This document shows, piece after piece, positions 13,862 through 14,626 of a stretch of 14,626 bases of DNA. The stretch covers positions 1 through 14,626 of the forward strand of contig JAFNZX010000207.1 in assembly GCA_017382615.1 (NCBI GenBank), in the 5' to 3' direction. Source of the stretch: Clostridia bacterium. Lineage in GTDB: Bacteria; Bacillota; Clostridia; Oscillospirales; CAG-272. Below the pieces are notes generated by a model that was not told the origin of the DNA, did no database searches, and saw only the letters and a program-made list of their open reading frames with translations. How positions within the stretch are numbered: position 1 is the stretch's first letter; each line of letters begins with the position of its first letter. The position numbers and the translations under genes were made by a program.

Positions 13862-13932
13862 GCGGACGACCGATGGTCGCCCCTACGGTGTTTGGAATTT
13901 ACACCTCGTGGGAGCAACCATCGGTCGTCCGT
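13862..13932. repeat. Imperfect inverted repeat, about 31-bp arms
   Basis: CGGACGACCGATGGT (13863-13877) pairs perfectly with ACCATCGGTCGTCCG (13917-13931), and the match continues with gaps to GTGT (13888-13891) and ACAC (13901-13904). It lies 16 bases after the sdpI-type stop. It has no T tract and resembles dispersed intergenic repeats of gut Firmicutes. It is unrelated in sequence to the repeat at 1340-1598. No gene is seen between 13847 and 14119. Confidence 0.75.
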
Positions 13933-13952
13933 TCTGTTTGGTTTGCATGTGT

Positions 13953-13977
13953 GTAACAGGAGACGGTTCTCTGTTAC
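13953..13977 (+). terminator. Hairpin, possible terminator of the sdpR/sdpI pair
   Basis: GTAACAG (13953-13959) pairs with CTGTTAC (13971-13977), with further pairs inside after a bulge. A short T run (ATCGTTTTCC) follows, so termination would be weak to moderate. Confidence 0.45.
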
Positions 13978-14119
13978 ATCGTTTTCCCTTATAATATAAT
14001 GGTTTTCTCGTGTTGCGCGTACTTGGACTTTGTTTTTGCGCAATTTTGTTACTCCGCGGGACTGGTTTTCACGCTAATTATCCCCTTTTTACAAGAACTT
14101 TTTACTAATCGCTTCTTGA

Positions 14120-14626
14120 TTATGAATGATGCAAATAAAAATGATTTATAAATTTATGGATCTGTCTAAGATGATATAAATTTATTTTTTTGTTGTTTCT
14201 TAAGGTTAATGAAACTGTGTTTTTAGCGACATGTATCTCTAGCAAATCCTCCCATGCAACAAATGCTTTGTTTTCTCTTTTGTGCTCAGAATTACACCTT
14301 CTTGCTTTGTATACAAAACCGGTTTGGTCAAATTGTAATGAATCGCCAAAATAATAAAACAGAATCCCACTGATCACAAACAATGTAAGCGAATAAAAGA
14401 ATCCTCCAATGAGAAAAATCAGCCAAATAGGAGAAAAACTGTTACAAACAAAAGTGATTGTAAAAATGATTGTTGCTATAAAAGCACATATTGCTAAAGT
14501 AAAAACAATAGGCCATATATCATTTCCTAAAGCGGTACACTTTTCGAGTTTCGTGTTTTTGGGGAGGTCAATTACAGTATTGGTATTATTTGAGCGTTTT
14601 TTTAACTTGCTATATAAAGCACCTAA
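14120..14626 (-). CDS. Small membrane protein with PH-like tail, 5' end cut by window edge
   Basis: The frame is open from the right edge to a stop at 14120 (168 visible residues). The true start lies outside the window; the TTG inside the second membrane segment is not a credible start. A charged N-terminal part with LPKNTKLEKC leads to two hydrophobic segments (visible residues about 38-60 and 66-92), then a soluble tail with FDQTGFVYK, FVAWEDLLEIHV and LRNNKKINLY. The W-E-D/strand pattern is typical of small bacterial PH-like domains. I do not recognise a named family. The DNA is clearly more AT-rich than the rest of the window, which may mean acquisition by transfer. It is convergent with the sdpI-type gene. 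Confidence 0.65.
   Translation of the reverse strand, partial: LGALYSKLKKRSNNTNTVIDLPKNTKLEKCTALGNDIWPIVFTLAICAFIATIIFTITFVCNSFSPIWLIFLIGGFFYSLTLFVISGILFYYFGDSLQFDQTGFVYKARRCNSEHKRENKAFVAWEDLLEIHVAKNTVSLTLRNNKKINLYHLRQIHKFINHFYLHHS

Noticed and set aside
1..14626. CRISPR array, tRNA, rRNA, transposase or prophage gene
   Set aside because: No regular short repeats with spacers, no cloverleaf, and no transposase, integrase or phage motif was found on either strand.

Overview
The window looks like a chromosomal piece of an anaerobic Clostridia-class Firmicute, probably an uncultured gut or rumen lineage. The evidence is a Firmicute-type rnfCDGEAB operon, strong AGGAGG-like ribosome sites, near-consensus sigma-A promoters with 17-bp spacers, ApbE- and SdpI-type proteins, and base composition near 50% GC. 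Genus or family cannot be set from the sequence alone.

Layout. (1) 1-1121, minus: 5' part of a GH28-like right-handed beta-helix protein with its own promoter. (2) 1122-1733: no gene; a 65-bp near-perfect inverted repeat lies around a 129-bp centre. (3) 1734-2708, minus: a DUF2752 membrane protein and a zinc-ribbon membrane protein. (4) 2825-5450, minus: a flavin-linked block of a duplicated-domain lipoprotein, an ApbE flavin transferase lipoprotein and a DUF1622 membrane protein. (5) 5615-12259, minus: the complete Rnf operon in the order rnfC, rnfD, rnfG, rnfE, rnfA, rnfB, followed by a NusG_II-domain protein and an intrinsic terminator. (6) 12483-13846, plus, divergent from rnf: an ArsR-type repressor and an SdpI-type membrane protein, with a 9-6-9 palindromic operator at the promoter. 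(7) 13847-14119: inverted repeats and no gene. (8) 14120-14626, minus: the 3' part of an AT-rich gene for a small membrane protein with a PH-like tail.

How it fits together. Rnf couples ferredoxin:NAD+ electron transfer to ion pumping. RnfD and RnfG need covalent FMN, which an ApbE enzyme attaches outside the membrane, and apbE is encoded just downstream. The RnfG here is unusual: it is about three times the usual length and has three FMN-attachment motifs exactly 217 residues apart. Between rnf and apbE lies a lipoprotein with two tandem domains, each ending in an AGCTI motif that resembles a modified ApbE target. This suggests an Rnf complex with extra extracytosolic flavins and an accessory lipoprotein that may carry or exchange electrons at the outer membrane face. 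That last step is inference. Other points worth checking are a cysteine-rich tail on RnfE, an apbE start placed just behind an intrinsic terminator with no visible ribosome site, and a TGTGA-N6-TCACA palindrome at the lipoprotein promoter.
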